This document shows positions 1 through 8,901 of a DNA stretch of 64,000 bases, in pieces (the stretch's first letter is position 1; every line of letters begins with the position of its first letter). Under the pieces are notes generated by a model. That model was not told the DNA's origin. It did not search any database and saw nothing but the letters and a program-made list of their open reading frames with translations. The stretch is from positions 8,246,001 through 8,310,000 of the forward strand of contig NZ_JACCBA010000001.1 of the NCBI RefSeq assembly GCF_013409365.1, read 5' to 3'. Source of the DNA: Actinomadura luteofluorescens. GTDB taxonomy: Bacteria; Actinomycetota; Actinomycetes; Streptosporangiales; Streptosporangiaceae. A program made the position numbers and the translations under genes.

Positions 1-654
1 GATATGGGGCCGGGCGCCTTCGCGGCGGCCGCGACCGACAGGACGGGCGCCAAGATGGACGACCCGGCGTTCCTGGCCGCCGTCCAGAAGATCGAGAAAC
101 TCGTCAAGGGCGGATACTTCGCCGACGGCTACAACGGCAGCAAGTTCCCCGCCATGCAGCAGAAGTGGGCCACCGGCGGCGCCGACTTCCTGCTGATGGG
201 CAACTGGGCGCCGAAGGAGACCCTGACCTCGGCCCCCAAGGGCTTCGAGTACCGCTCCTTCCCCTTCCCGGCGGGCGCGGCTGGCAAGCCGGTCCAGTCG
301 GTCTCGCTGATCGGGTTCGGCATCCCGCGCAACGCGCGGCACTCCGACGCGGCCCAGCGATTCATCGCCTACTTCATGAACAAGGAACGGCTGTCGAAGA
401 TCTCGACCGTGGCGAGCAACCTCACCACGCGCGCCGACATCCCGGTGCCGGCCGTGCAGGCCGACGTGAAGAAGACGCTGGACGGCGCCGAGACGGTCCC
501 CGACCTCGACGGGGTGAAGATGAACCAGTCCGGCTGGTACACCAAGGTCTTCCAGCCGGCCGACACCGATCTGGTCACCGGGAAGATCTCCGCGGCGCAG
601 TTCGTCGCGAGGCTCAAGAAGGCGACCGTCGACTACTGGAAGCTCAACGGCTGA
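1..654 (+). CDS. Carbohydrate ABC transporter substrate-binding protein, C-terminal part (5' end outside window)
   Basis: The window opens inside this reading frame; about 217 residues remain. The remainder has the look of the C-terminal lobe of a family 1 solute-binding protein: an FLLMGNWAP segment, an IGFGIPRNA stretch, helices typical of the closing hinge and a C-terminal VDYWKLNG tail. Such proteins are lipid-anchored outside the membrane and hand a sugar to the permease pair. The stop codon overlaps the start of the first permease (TGATG at 652-656), so the two are translationally coupled. The identity as a sugar binder comes mainly from the two downstream permeases, which are clearly of the carbohydrate uptake type 1 family. 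Confidence 0.85.
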   Translation, partial: DMGPGAFAAAATDRTGAKMDDPAFLAAVQKIEKLVKGGYFADGYNGSKFPAMQQKWATGGADFLLMGNWAPKETLTSAPKGFEYRSFPFPAGAAGKPVQSVSLIGFGIPRNARHSDAAQRFIAYFMNKERLSKISTVASNLTTRADIPVPAVQADVKKTLDGAETVPDLDGVKMNQSGWYTKVFQPADTDLVTGKISAAQFVARLKKATVDYWKLNG

Positions 655-1592
655 TGGCCGCCACCGCCGTCCGGAAGGCCCGGCCCGCGCACGCCGCCGC
701 CGCCGCGCACGCCAGCCCGCTGGAACGCCGCCGCAGGCGCCTGTTCTGGCCGTTCGTCGCCCCCGCGCTGCTGTTGTACGCGGTGTTCTACATCGTGCCG
801 ACGCTGGTGACCGCCTGGATCAGCCTCAACGACTGGGCGGGCGCGGGGCCGATGCGGTTCGCCGGGCTCGACAACTACCGCCGGCTGATGCTGGACCCCG
901 TCTTCCACGACGCGTTCACCAACACGCTGGTCATCCTGTTCGTCGTCGGCGGGGCGACGTTCGCGCTGAGCTTCGTGATGACGATCATCCTGCGGGACAT
1001 GGCGGGGCGGAAGGCGGTCCGGTCGATCATCTTCTTCCCCAACATCGTCTCCGGCATCGTGCTGTCCATCCTGTGGGGATTCCTCTTCCAGGCCGACGGG
1101 GTGGTCAACACGGCGCTGCGCGGCGCCGGCCTGGCCCACCCGCCGAACTGGCTGGGCGCCCACCTGTTCACCGTCATCATGATCGGCCTGGTGTGGGCGC
1201 AGACGGGCTTCTTCACCACCATCCTGATGGCGGCGGTGGACCGCATCCCGAGGGAGCTGTACGAGGCGTGCGACCTGGAGGGCGCGTCCGCGCTCCAGCG
1301 GTTCCGCCACGTGACGCTCCCGCTGATGTGGGACGTGGTGGGCGTCTGCGCGGTGCTCTGGAGCATCCACGCGATCAAGCTTTTCGAGTTCATCTACGCC
1401 TTCGCCGGCGCGGCCGGGCAGCTCCCGCCGACCCACGTGTGGAACACCGCCGTCTACGCCTACGCCGAGGCCTTCAGCGGCGTCCCCCGGTACGGCTCCG
1501 CGGCCGCGACCGGCATGGTCATGCTCGCCCTCGTCGCCGTGCTGGTGGTGCTGCTGCGCCGCCTGTTCCGCCGCGACGGCGTCCAGTACTGA
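654..1592 (+). CDS. Sugar ABC transporter permease (MalF/UgpA type)
   Basis: 312 residues. An N-terminal membrane helix begins near residue 28 (FWPFVAPALLLY) and is followed by the usual six-helix core. The EAA loop that docks to the ATPase is visible near residue 200 (ELYEACDLEGASALQRF). The start chosen overlaps the stop of the binding protein; a longer upstream extension in the same frame is only the shadow of that gene. It forms a heterodimer with the next gene product. No ATPase is encoded in the operon, so a shared MsiK-type ATPase elsewhere is expected, which is usual in actinomycetes. Confidence 0.92.
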   Translation: MAATAVRKARPAHAAAAAHASPLERRRRRLFWPFVAPALLLYAVFYIVPTLVTAWISLNDWAGAGPMRFAGLDNYRRLMLDPVFHDAFTNTLVILFVVGGATFALSFVMTIILRDMAGRKAVRSIIFFPNIVSGIVLSILWGFLFQADGVVNTALRGAGLAHPPNWLGAHLFTVIMIGLVWAQTGFFTTILMAAVDRIPRELYEACDLEGASALQRFRHVTLPLMWDVVGVCAVLWSIHAIKLFEFIYAFAGAAGQLPPTHVWNTAVYAYAEAFSGVPRYGSAAATGMVMLALVAVLVVLLRRLFRRDGVQY

Positions 1593-1604
1593 AAGGAGAC
1601 CGGG

Positions 1605-2450
1605 GTGTCCGTGATCCGCAGAGCGCCGCGGCCGGCCAGGCACGCGGGGGCCGCCTTCGCCTGGCTGTTCGCCCTCTTCAGCGTGGCCGTCGCGGTCTGG
1701 ATGGTGCTGAACTCGCTCAAGTCCACCCGGGCGGTCTTCGACGACCCGTGGGGGGTGCCGACCGACCCGCGGTGGGGCAACTACGCGCGCGCCTGGCAGG
1801 CCAGCGACTTCGGCATCGCCGCCCTGAACACCGTCATGGTCGTGTTCGGGACGGCGGTGGCGACGATCGCGCTGGCCGCGCCCGCCGCCTACGCGCTCAG
1901 CCGCCTGCTCAGCCGCTGGAACACCGGCCTGACCGTCTTCTTCGCCCTCGGGCTGGGGATTCCGGCGCAGGTCATGATCCTGCCGCTCTACGTGATGATG
2001 AACCGGCTCTACCTGGTGGACAGCCTGGTGGGGCTGTGGATCCTCTACGTCGCCACGTCCATGCCGTTCACGGTGTTCTTCCTCACCGGATTCTTCGGAT
2101 CGCTGCCGAGGGAACTGGAAGAGGCCGCGGCGCTCGACGGCGCCTCACCGAACCGCACGTTCTGGCAGATCATGCTGCCGCTCGCGCGCAGCGGCGTGGT
2201 CACCGCGCTGATTCTCAACATCATCCAGCATTGGGGTGAGACGCTGTTCGCCTTGATCTTCCTGCAGAGCGAGCACAAGGCCACGCTGTCGATCGCGCTG
2301 CTCGGCTTCCTGCAACGCATGCAGTACAACGGCGCCGACTGGGGCGGCCTGTTCGCCGGAGTCTGCACCGTGGTGCTGCCGCTTCTGGTGTGTTACGTCT
2401 GGCTCGGCCGGCGGATCATCGAAGGCATGACGCTCGGTTCGTTGAAATGA
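1605..2450 (+). CDS. Carbohydrate ABC transporter permease (MalG/UgpE type)
   Basis: 281 residues, GTG start with AAAGGAGA at 1592-1599 as ribosome site. Six membrane helices and the EAA loop near residue 168 (ELEEAAALDGASPNRTF), followed by LPLARSGVVTALI. This is the second half of the permease heterodimer; only 12 nt separate it from the first. The C-terminus ending in a GMTLGSLK-like tail is characteristic of the family. Cytoplasmic membrane. Confidence 0.93.
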   Translation: MSVIRRAPRPARHAGAAFAWLFALFSVAVAVWMVLNSLKSTRAVFDDPWGVPTDPRWGNYARAWQASDFGIAALNTVMVVFGTAVATIALAAPAAYALSRLLSRWNTGLTVFFALGLGIPAQVMILPLYVMMNRLYLVDSLVGLWILYVATSMPFTVFFLTGFFGSLPRELEEAAALDGASPNRTFWQIMLPLARSGVVTALILNIIQHWGETLFALIFLQSEHKATLSIALLGFLQRMQYNGADWGGLFAGVCTVVLPLLVCYVWLGRRIIEGMTLGSLK

Positions 2451-2463
2451 GTGCAGGGGCGAA

Positions 2464-3588
2464 ATGAGTGCGGAAAGAAAGAACGGCGCGGACGGCGCCG
2501 CGGCGGGCAGGGAACTGAAATTCCGGAAGATGGCCGGGCAGTTGCGCGCACAGATCCGCTCGGGCGCCTGGGTCGCCGGAGCGAAGCTGCCGACCGAGCA
2601 GGAACTCGCCCGCCTCCACGGCGTCAGCCTCACCACGGTCCGCCGCGCCATGGAGGATCTGGCCGAGGAAGGGCTGGTCGTCCGGCGGCAGGGCGCGGGC
2701 ACCTTCGTGGCCGGGCAGCGGCCGGCGGTGCACGGCGAGGGCTCGGTCGTCGGCGTGATCGTTCCGGACACGACCCTGTACTACCCGAAGGTCCTCAAGG
2801 GCATCGAGGAGACCCTCGCGTCGGCCGGCGCCCGCCTGATGCTGGCGTGCGCCCACTACAACCCGGCGGAGGAGGAGGCGGCGCTGCAGCGCATGCTCGG
2901 CTCCGGCGTCCACGGCCTCCTGGTCGTGCCCACCCTCATCGGCTCGCCGGACCCGGCGGCGGTCGTCCGCCACCTGGCCGGGCTGCCGGTGCCCACCGTC
3001 CTGATCGAGCGAGGGCTGGACGGCCACGACGACCACGCCGACCACGTCCGCACCGACCACCGGGCGGGCGGCTACTCGGCCGTCCGCCACCTGGCCGCGC
3101 TCGGCCACAACCGCCTGGCCCTGCTGACCCGCTCGGAGAACCCCACCTGCGAGCCGGTGAGCCGCGGGTTCCAGGCGGCGGTGTCCGACCTGGACCTGAC
3201 CGTCGTCCCCCCGTTCTCTGCGCCCATGCGCGCCTGGAGTCCCCAGGTCGCGGAGGACAACGTCCGGCGGATCACCGGGGAGGGGGCCACCGCCGCGGTG
3301 TGCTTCGGCGACAAGGAGGCCGCCTTCGTCGTCTCGGCAGCGCGGCGCCTCGGCCTCGCCGTCCCCGGCGACCTGGCGATCGTCGCCTACGACGACGAGA
3401 TCGCCGAGATGGCGGAGATCCCGCTCACCGCGGTGTCCCCGCCGAAGCGGACGCTCGGGCGCCGCGCGGCCGAACTCGTCCTCCAGCGCATGCGGGAGCC
3501 CGACCTGCCGGTCCACCAGATCCGGCTGCGCCCGGAGATCGTCGTGCGCCGGTCCTGCGGCGCCGCCCAGAGGGAGACCCCTTCATGA
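2464..3588 (+). CDS. GntR-LacI hybrid transcriptional regulator
   Basis: 374 residues. Residues about 15-85 form a GntR winged helix (TEQELARLHGVSLTTVRRAM, then EGLVVRRQGAGTFV). From about residue 95 on there is a LacI/periplasmic-binding-like sensor (VVGVIVPDTTLYYPKVLKG; IVAYDDEIAEMAEIPLTAV near the end). This is the AraR-type domain combination, which binds a sugar in the sensor lobe. Sitting inside the operon, it most likely represses it until the imported sugar is present. Its stop overlaps the start of the next gene (ATGA at 3585-3588). Confidence 0.9.
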   Translation: MSAERKNGADGAAAGRELKFRKMAGQLRAQIRSGAWVAGAKLPTEQELARLHGVSLTTVRRAMEDLAEEGLVVRRQGAGTFVAGQRPAVHGEGSVVGVIVPDTTLYYPKVLKGIEETLASAGARLMLACAHYNPAEEEAALQRMLGSGVHGLLVVPTLIGSPDPAAVVRHLAGLPVPTVLIERGLDGHDDHADHVRTDHRAGGYSAVRHLAALGHNRLALLTRSENPTCEPVSRGFQAAVSDLDLTVVPPFSAPMRAWSPQVAEDNVRRITGEGATAAVCFGDKEAAFVVSAARRLGLAVPGDLAIVAYDDEIAEMAEIPLTAVSPPKRTLGRRAAELVLQRMREPDLPVHQIRLRPEIVVRRSCGAAQRETPS

Positions 3589-4589
3589 CAGACCTGCGTC
3601 TCGGGCTGATCGGCGCGGGCGCCGTCGGCCTCCTGCACATCGAGGCCGCACGGCGCGTGCCCGGCGTCGCCGTCACGGCGGTGTGCGACCTGAACCCGGC
3701 GACGGCCCGCCGCGTCGCCGCCCCGCTCGGCGCCCGCCACTACCGCGACCACCGGGACCTGATCGCGGCCGGGGAGGTCGACGCCGTCCTGGTCAACACC
3801 CCGCACGCCGCGCACACCGGCATCGTCTGCGACGCGGCGGCGGCCGGGCTCCACGTGCTGGTCGAGAAGCCGATGGCCACCTCGCTGGACGACTGCGACC
3901 AGATGATCGCCGCCTGCGCCGCGGCCGGCGTGCGGCTGGCCGTCGGGCACATCCAGCGCCATCTGCCCGACAAGGCCGCGGCCAGGGCCGCGCTGGTCGC
4001 GGGCGAGATCGGCGAACCGGTGCTGGTCTCCGACCGGCGCGGCTCCGACTACCGCGCCGGCTCGCGTCCGGACTGGTTCCTGGACCCGCGGCTGTCCGGC
4101 GGCGGAGTGTTCATCAACATCGGGGCCCACTGCGTGGACAGGCTGCTGTGGCTCAGCGGCCGGGACATCGAGCGGGTCGACGCGACGCTCAAGGACCCCC
4201 CGGTCGAGACCGACGTCCTGGCGCGGCTGACCCTCACCGGCGGCCTGACCGCGCACATCGCGGTGACCAGCACGGGCCCGCTGCCCGCGCACGACGAAGT
4301 CGTCGTGGTGGGGGAGACGGGGACGCTGTCGGCCTCCCCGCACACCGGCACGGTCGTCCACAAGGACGGCGCCAAGACGTGGCTGCACCGCCCGGCCCCC
4401 GACGACATCCCCTCGGCCTTCGCGGCCCAGCTCACCGACTTCGCCCGCGCCATCGCCACCGGAACGCGGCCCGCCGCGGACGGCCCGCACGGCCGCCGCG
4501 TCGTCCAGGCCGTGCTCGCCGCCTACTCCTCCGCGGAACGCCGCGCGCCCGTCTCGCTCTCCTCCGGAGACCTCATTGGCAAGCCGTGA
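3585..4589 (+). CDS. Gfo/Idh/MocA family NAD(P)-dependent oxidoreductase
   Basis: 334 residues. Rossmann fold at the N-terminus with GLIGAGAVGLLH dinucleotide loop (residues about 7-18) and the family signature EKPMATSLDDC near residue 95, whose lysine is the conserved catalytic residue. The C-terminal half is the usual beta-sheet substrate domain (GGGVFINIGAHCVD). These enzymes oxidise or epimerise sugars, inositols or sugar acids. It overlaps the regulator by 4 nt and the sulfatase by 14 nt, so it belongs to one catabolic operon. The exact sugar cannot be told from sequence. Confidence 0.9.
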   Translation: MTDLRLGLIGAGAVGLLHIEAARRVPGVAVTAVCDLNPATARRVAAPLGARHYRDHRDLIAAGEVDAVLVNTPHAAHTGIVCDAAAAGLHVLVEKPMATSLDDCDQMIAACAAAGVRLAVGHIQRHLPDKAAARAALVAGEIGEPVLVSDRRGSDYRAGSRPDWFLDPRLSGGGVFINIGAHCVDRLLWLSGRDIERVDATLKDPPVETDVLARLTLTGGLTAHIAVTSTGPLPAHDEVVVVGETGTLSASPHTGTVVHKDGAKTWLHRPAPDDIPSAFAAQLTDFARAIATGTRPAADGPHGRRVVQAVLAAYSSAERRAPVSLSSGDLIGKP

Positions 4590-6039
4590 CCCCGCCCGCC
4601 CCAACGTCCTGCTCATCCTGAGCGACGACCAGGGCCACTGGGCCCTGGGCTGCGCGGGCAACCCCGAGATCCGGACCCCGAACCTCGACTCCCTGGCCGC
4701 CTCCGGCGTCCGGCTGTCGCGCTTCTTCTGCGTGTCGCCGGTGTGCTCCCCGGCCCGCGCCTCGCTGTTCACCGGCCAGATCCCGTCCCAGCACGGCGTC
4801 CACGACTGGATCAGCAGGCGGCACGCGGGAGCCGACGGCGCGGACTTCCTCCGGGGACGGCGCCTGTTCACCGACGACCTGCACGAGGCTGGCTACCGGC
4901 TCGGCATGATCGGGAAATGGCACCTGGGCGCCAACGACCGGCCCCGGCCGGGATTCGTCCGGTGGCTGGCCCACGAGAGCGGCGGCGGCCCCTACCACCG
5001 CGCGGTGCTCTACGACGAGGGCGCCCGCCTCCAGCCGCCGGACTACCTCACGGACGTGCTCACCGACCAGGCGTGCGCGTTCGTTGCCGACGAGGCGCGG
5101 CGCGACGAGCCCTTCTACCTGTCGCTGCACTACACCGCCCCCCACAAGCCGTGGAAGGGGCATCACCCCCGCGAGTTCGAAGCCCTCTACGACGACTGCG
5201 CCTTCGCCTCCTGCCCGCAGGGCTCCCCGCATCCCTGGCAGCCTCTGGAACCGGACGGCACGCCGGTCGGCGGCGAACCCGACGTGCGCGCCGCCCTGGT
5301 CGGGTACTTCGCGGCGGTGTCGGCGATGGACGCGGGCATCGGCAGGGTGATGGAATCGCTCGCGCGTTCGGGGCTGGCCGAGTCGACCCTGGTCGTCTTC
5401 ACCAGCGACAACGGGTTCAACTGCGGGCACCACGGCATCTGGGGAAAGGGCAACGGCACCTTCCCCCAGAACATGTACGACAGTTCCGTCATGGTGCCTG
5501 CCATCGTGAGCCAGCCGGGCCGCATCCCCGCCGGCCGGGTGAGCCCGGAGCTCCTGTCGGCCTACGATCTGCGGCCCACCCTGATGGACCATCTCGGCCT
5601 GCCCTACGACGGCGGCGGGCTGCCCGGCAGGTCGTTCTCCGACGTCCTGTCCGGGGCGCCCGGCGACGGCCGCTCATCGGTGATCGTGTTCGACGAGTAC
5701 GGGCCCGTCCGGATGATCAGAACCGAGGGCTGGAAGTACGTCCACCGCTACCCGCACGGCCCGCACGAACTCTACGACCTGGCCGCCGACCCCGGGGAAG
5801 AACGCAACCTGGTCGACGACCCCGGATCGGCGGCCGTCAGCACTGAGCTGGCGGGACGCCTGGACGCCTGGTTCGCCCACTACGTCGACCCGGCGGTCGA
5901 CGGCAGCCGCCTGCCCGTCACGGGAGGCGGCCAGGCCGAGCCTCTGCGCCCGGGCGCGACCGCGAACGCCTTCGAGCCCCTGACCGGCGTCCGCCTGCCC
6001 GATCGACGAGCACCCTCCACCTGGCCGCGAGAACGCTGA
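4576..6039 (+). CDS. Formylglycine-dependent sulfatase
   Basis: 487 residues, TTG start overlapping the preceding gene. The N-terminal PNVLLILSDDQG carries the two metal-binding aspartates. The C-x-P-x-R modification motif is intact (CSPAR, Cys at residue 57), so the cysteine should be converted to formylglycine by a modifying enzyme not encoded here. GKWHLG and the later TSDNG metal site are also present. The family removes sulfate esters from sugars or aryl compounds. No signal peptide is visible, so a cytoplasmic role after uptake is likely. Position in the operon argues for a sulfated sugar as substrate. Confidence 0.92.
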   Translation: MASRDPARPNVLLILSDDQGHWALGCAGNPEIRTPNLDSLAASGVRLSRFFCVSPVCSPARASLFTGQIPSQHGVHDWISRRHAGADGADFLRGRRLFTDDLHEAGYRLGMIGKWHLGANDRPRPGFVRWLAHESGGGPYHRAVLYDEGARLQPPDYLTDVLTDQACAFVADEARRDEPFYLSLHYTAPHKPWKGHHPREFEALYDDCAFASCPQGSPHPWQPLEPDGTPVGGEPDVRAALVGYFAAVSAMDAGIGRVMESLARSGLAESTLVVFTSDNGFNCGHHGIWGKGNGTFPQNMYDSSVMVPAIVSQPGRIPAGRVSPELLSAYDLRPTLMDHLGLPYDGGGLPGRSFSDVLSGAPGDGRSSVIVFDEYGPVRMIRTEGWKYVHRYPHGPHELYDLAADPGEERNLVDDPGSAAVSTELAGRLDAWFAHYVDPAVDGSRLPVTGGGQAEPLRPGATANAFEPLTGVRLPDRRAPSTWPRER

Positions 6040-6069
6040 AGTCAAAATCGGACCTTCATAACGGCCATA

Positions 6070-6369
6070 TCAGCCTATACGGCCGCAACACAACCCGCAC
6101 CGTTCTGCGCAGTCGTCATGCAGTTGTAAGGCACTAAAGACTTCCACGACACGTTCACCGGCAGCGTCCAGGACGGCCGTCAATCCGGCGCCAGCGTCCC
6201 GCGCGTTCGATCGCCCAGCAGCGCCTGCCGGGAAATGGAGCTCTGCGAACTCCAGCAGTCGGGCGTAGCCGCGAGCGTCGGTGGAGGCCTCCAGGTGTGC
6301 GAGCACCGCGCCCAGCGAGGTGACCGCGGCAGCGGCCAGCGTGTCTCGATGGATGTCCACGCCGATCAC
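6070..6369 (-). pseudogene. IS110-family transposase remnant (N-terminal piece)
   Basis: About 99 codons that begin IGVDIHRDTLAAA, the first beta strand and catalytic aspartate of an IS110 DEDD transposase, and run through EASTDARGYARLLEFAE before the similarity decays. The typical catalytic E and the D-x-x-D segment are missing, and the C-terminal serine domain is absent. It is not closely similar to the complete IS110 transposase 1.5 kb downstream, so it is a separate and older insertion. Confidence 0.65.
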
Positions 6370-7526
6370 GGCATCGACTGCTCTGCCAGCATGACCATGC
6401 GTTTTTCCCTCCGGCTGACGACCGTGGATGGCATCGGCCCGGATGGGATCACCACGCGGCAGAACTGTGATAGGTCAAGCCGGCTAGGTGTGATGTCCAG
6501 GGAGGTTGTACCGCTCGGTGTCGGTGAGTCTGTCTGACAGATGAAGGCCTCCGGTTGTGAAGTGGAGCTGTCTAGTTCACCGCTTCGCCGACCGGAGGCC
6601 TTCATGTCCCACGCTAATGCCGCTCTGACCCCGCGCGCCCGTTTGCGGCTCGCCCAACTCGTCGTTGACCGTGGCTGGACCTATGCTGCGGCGGCCAAGA
6701 TGTTCATGGTCGCCCCACGCACCGCCAGAAAGTGGGCCGACCGCTACCGGGCCGAAGGCGCCGCGGGCATGACCGACCGCAGTTCCGGCCACACTCCAAC
6801 CCGAACCGGACCAGTCCGGCCCTGGTCCGCCAGATCGTGCAGCTGCGATGGCGCCACCGGCTCGGGCCGGTCCAGATCGCCGGCCGGCTCGGGATGCAGG
6901 CATCCACCGTGCACGCCGTGCTCGTGCGATGCCGGATCAACCGGCTCTGCCACATCGATCGCGTCACCGGTGAGCCCCTGCGCCGCTACGAGCACCCGCA
7001 CCCCGGCTCCCTGATCCACGTCGATGTCACCAAATTCGGCAACATCCCCGACGGAGGAGGACACAAATTCCTCAGCCGCCGGCAGGGCCGGGCCAACGGC
7101 ATCGCCACAGCACGCCGCACCGGACAACGCGGCAGGCACTACCGCCCGCTGATCGGGACCGCCTACGTGCACACCGTCATCGACGACCACTCCCGCCTGG
7201 CCTATGCCGAGATCTGCGCCGACGAGAAGGCCGCCACCGCCGTCGCAGTCCTGCAACGAGCCGTGACATGGTTCACCGAGCGCGGTGTCACCGTGGAACG
7301 GGTCCTGTCCGACAACGGCTCGGCCTACAGATCCCACACCTGGCGTGACGCATGCGCCGAACTCGACATCAACCACAAGCGGACCCGCCCCTACCGGCCA
7401 CAGACCAACGGAAAGATCGAACGCTTCCACCGCACCCTGGCCGACGGCTGGGCCTACGCCCGACTCTATGAGTCAACCGAGCAACGCAACGCCACCCTGC
7501 CGTCCTGGCTCCACTTCTACAATCAC

Positions 7527-7824
7527 TGTGAGTCTTTAGGTGGCTGGTCTGGGACTGGCCGGTCAGAGTAGGCGTCGGTTGCTCCGGCTTAAGTCGTGAC
7601 TCATACCATCACTGGCCCCACCAGGGTGCATTTCGGTGGACTTGTCCGTCCTTGGGACGGAGCGGCCGGCGCCACCTGGCCCACCTCGGTGTCCTGATCA
7701 GGAGATTGCCCGACCGTCAGGTCGTGGCCCGTCACAGTGCTGCCCCGAAGTGACTTCCCCCAGGCCGGCGCCGGTCGCAAGCGGCCGGACCGTGTTCCTG
7801 GAACAGGAAGGGCTTCCGACCGCC
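7527..7824 (+). ncRNA. Candidate IS110 bridge-RNA region (left-end non-coding DNA)
   Basis: Non-coding left end of the IS110 element, rich in short hairpins: TCCGTCC and its complement GGACGGA around a short loop near 7645-7665, GTTCC-T-GGAAC near 7795, and several GGCC/CCACC pairs. In characterised IS110 members this region is transcribed into a bridge RNA with two guide loops, one for target and one for donor DNA. CGGTGG at 7634-7639 is complementary to CCACCG of the right target flank (8908-8913), but six bases can match by chance. The assignment rests on family knowledge and position. Confidence 0.45.
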
Positions 7825-8901
7825 GTGACTATCGCCGCGCACAACCATCCGTTCGTCATCGGGGTGGACACCCACGCCCGCAACCATGCTCTGGCCATCC
7901 TGGCCGCTACCGGGCAGCAGATCGATTCGGCCGAGTTCCCCACGACCAAGGCGGGCATGACCCGCGCGATCGCCTGGGCTGCCCGCCGGACTGGCGGCGA
8001 CCTTGCCGCCCTGTGGGTGATCGAGTGCGCCGCCACTTACGGCGCCCGGTTCGCCCATGCCGTGGCCGAGGCCGGCTACCAGGTCCTCGAGGCGCCGCGG
8101 ATGAACGCTCGCGCTCACCGTGGGGTCGGCAAGTCCGACCCGCTGGACGCCCGCAGGATCGCCGAGGCCACCTTGCCCCTGGAGGAAGACCAACTGCGGC
8201 ACCCGCGCCATGGCGACGGTGAACGCGCCGCACTGCGGGTCCTGCTGGCCGCCAGAGACCACATGACCACAGAACGCACAGCTGCCGTCAACGCGCTGAT
8301 CGCGCTCGTGCGGGCCGTCGACCTCGGGGTCGACGCTCGCCACCCGCTGAGCAACCAGCAGATCATCGACATCTCCCGCTGGCGCGCCCGCGACGAGCCG
8401 CTGGCCGCCGCGACCGCCCGTGCTGAGGCGGAGCGTCTGGCCAAGCGGATCGTCACCCTCAACGAAGAGTTGGCCGCCAACCAGAAAACGATGGAGGTCC
8501 TGGTTCGCTCCACGCCTGCGGCTGGGCTGCTGGACAAGATCGGGATCGGGCCGGTCACCGCAGCAGTCTGCCTAACCACCTGGTCACACCACGGCAGGGT
8601 GCGCTCAGAGGCCGCCTTCGCCTGCCTGGCGGGGGTGAACCCGATTCCCGCGTCATCGGGAAACACGGTCCGCCACCGACTCAACAGGGGCGGCGACAGA
8701 CGCCTGAACCGCGCCCTGCACATGGCGACCATCACCCGCATGATCCACGACCCCGCCACCCGCGAGTACGTCGAGCGCCGCCGCGCTGAAGGACGCACCA
8801 GAAAAGAGATTCGACGCTGCCTAAAGCGCTACCTCGCCAGACAGATCTACCGACACCTCAACGCGACCGCCACCACGGCACTCCTACTTGACGGAACATA
8901 G
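7825..8901 (+). CDS. IS110-family transposase (DEDD recombinase), intact
   Basis: 358 residues from a GTG start (MTIAAHNHPFVIGVDTHARN); a longer in-frame extension reaches into the presumed bridge-RNA region and is not used. RuvC-like DEDD domain: VIGVDTHARNHAL, VIECAATYG, SDPLDARRIA. The C-terminal Tnp domain has STPAAGLLDKIGIGPVTAA and the conserved serine region LAGVNPIPASSGNT...RLNRGGDRRLNRALH. No frameshift or stop is seen, so this is probably a functional enzyme. Confidence 0.92.
   Translation: MTIAAHNHPFVIGVDTHARNHALAILAATGQQIDSAEFPTTKAGMTRAIAWAARRTGGDLAALWVIECAATYGARFAHAVAEAGYQVLEAPRMNARAHRGVGKSDPLDARRIAEATLPLEEDQLRHPRHGDGERAALRVLLAARDHMTTERTAAVNALIALVRAVDLGVDARHPLSNQQIIDISRWRARDEPLAAATARAEAERLAKRIVTLNEELAANQKTMEVLVRSTPAAGLLDKIGIGPVTAAVCLTTWSHHGRVRSEAAFACLAGVNPIPASSGNTVRHRLNRGGDRRLNRALHMATITRMIHDPATREYVERRRAEGRTRKEIRRCLKRYLARQIYRHLNATATTALLLDGT

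Noticed and set aside
633..1643. Long minus-strand frame opposite the first sugar permease (and many similar long antisense frames across the window)
   Set aside because: Histidine-, arginine- and glycine-rich shadow of a gene in high-GC DNA; no ribosome site and no motif.
2451..3584. Apparent N-terminal extension of the Gfo/Idh/MocA protein
   Set aside because: The extension is an out-of-frame reading of the GntR-LacI gene; the true start is the overlapping ATG at 3585.
7636..7824. Longer version of the IS110 transposase starting at 7636
   Set aside because: The extra residues are proline/arginine-rich and fall in the non-coding left end where the bridge RNA is expected; family members start just before the first catalytic Asp.
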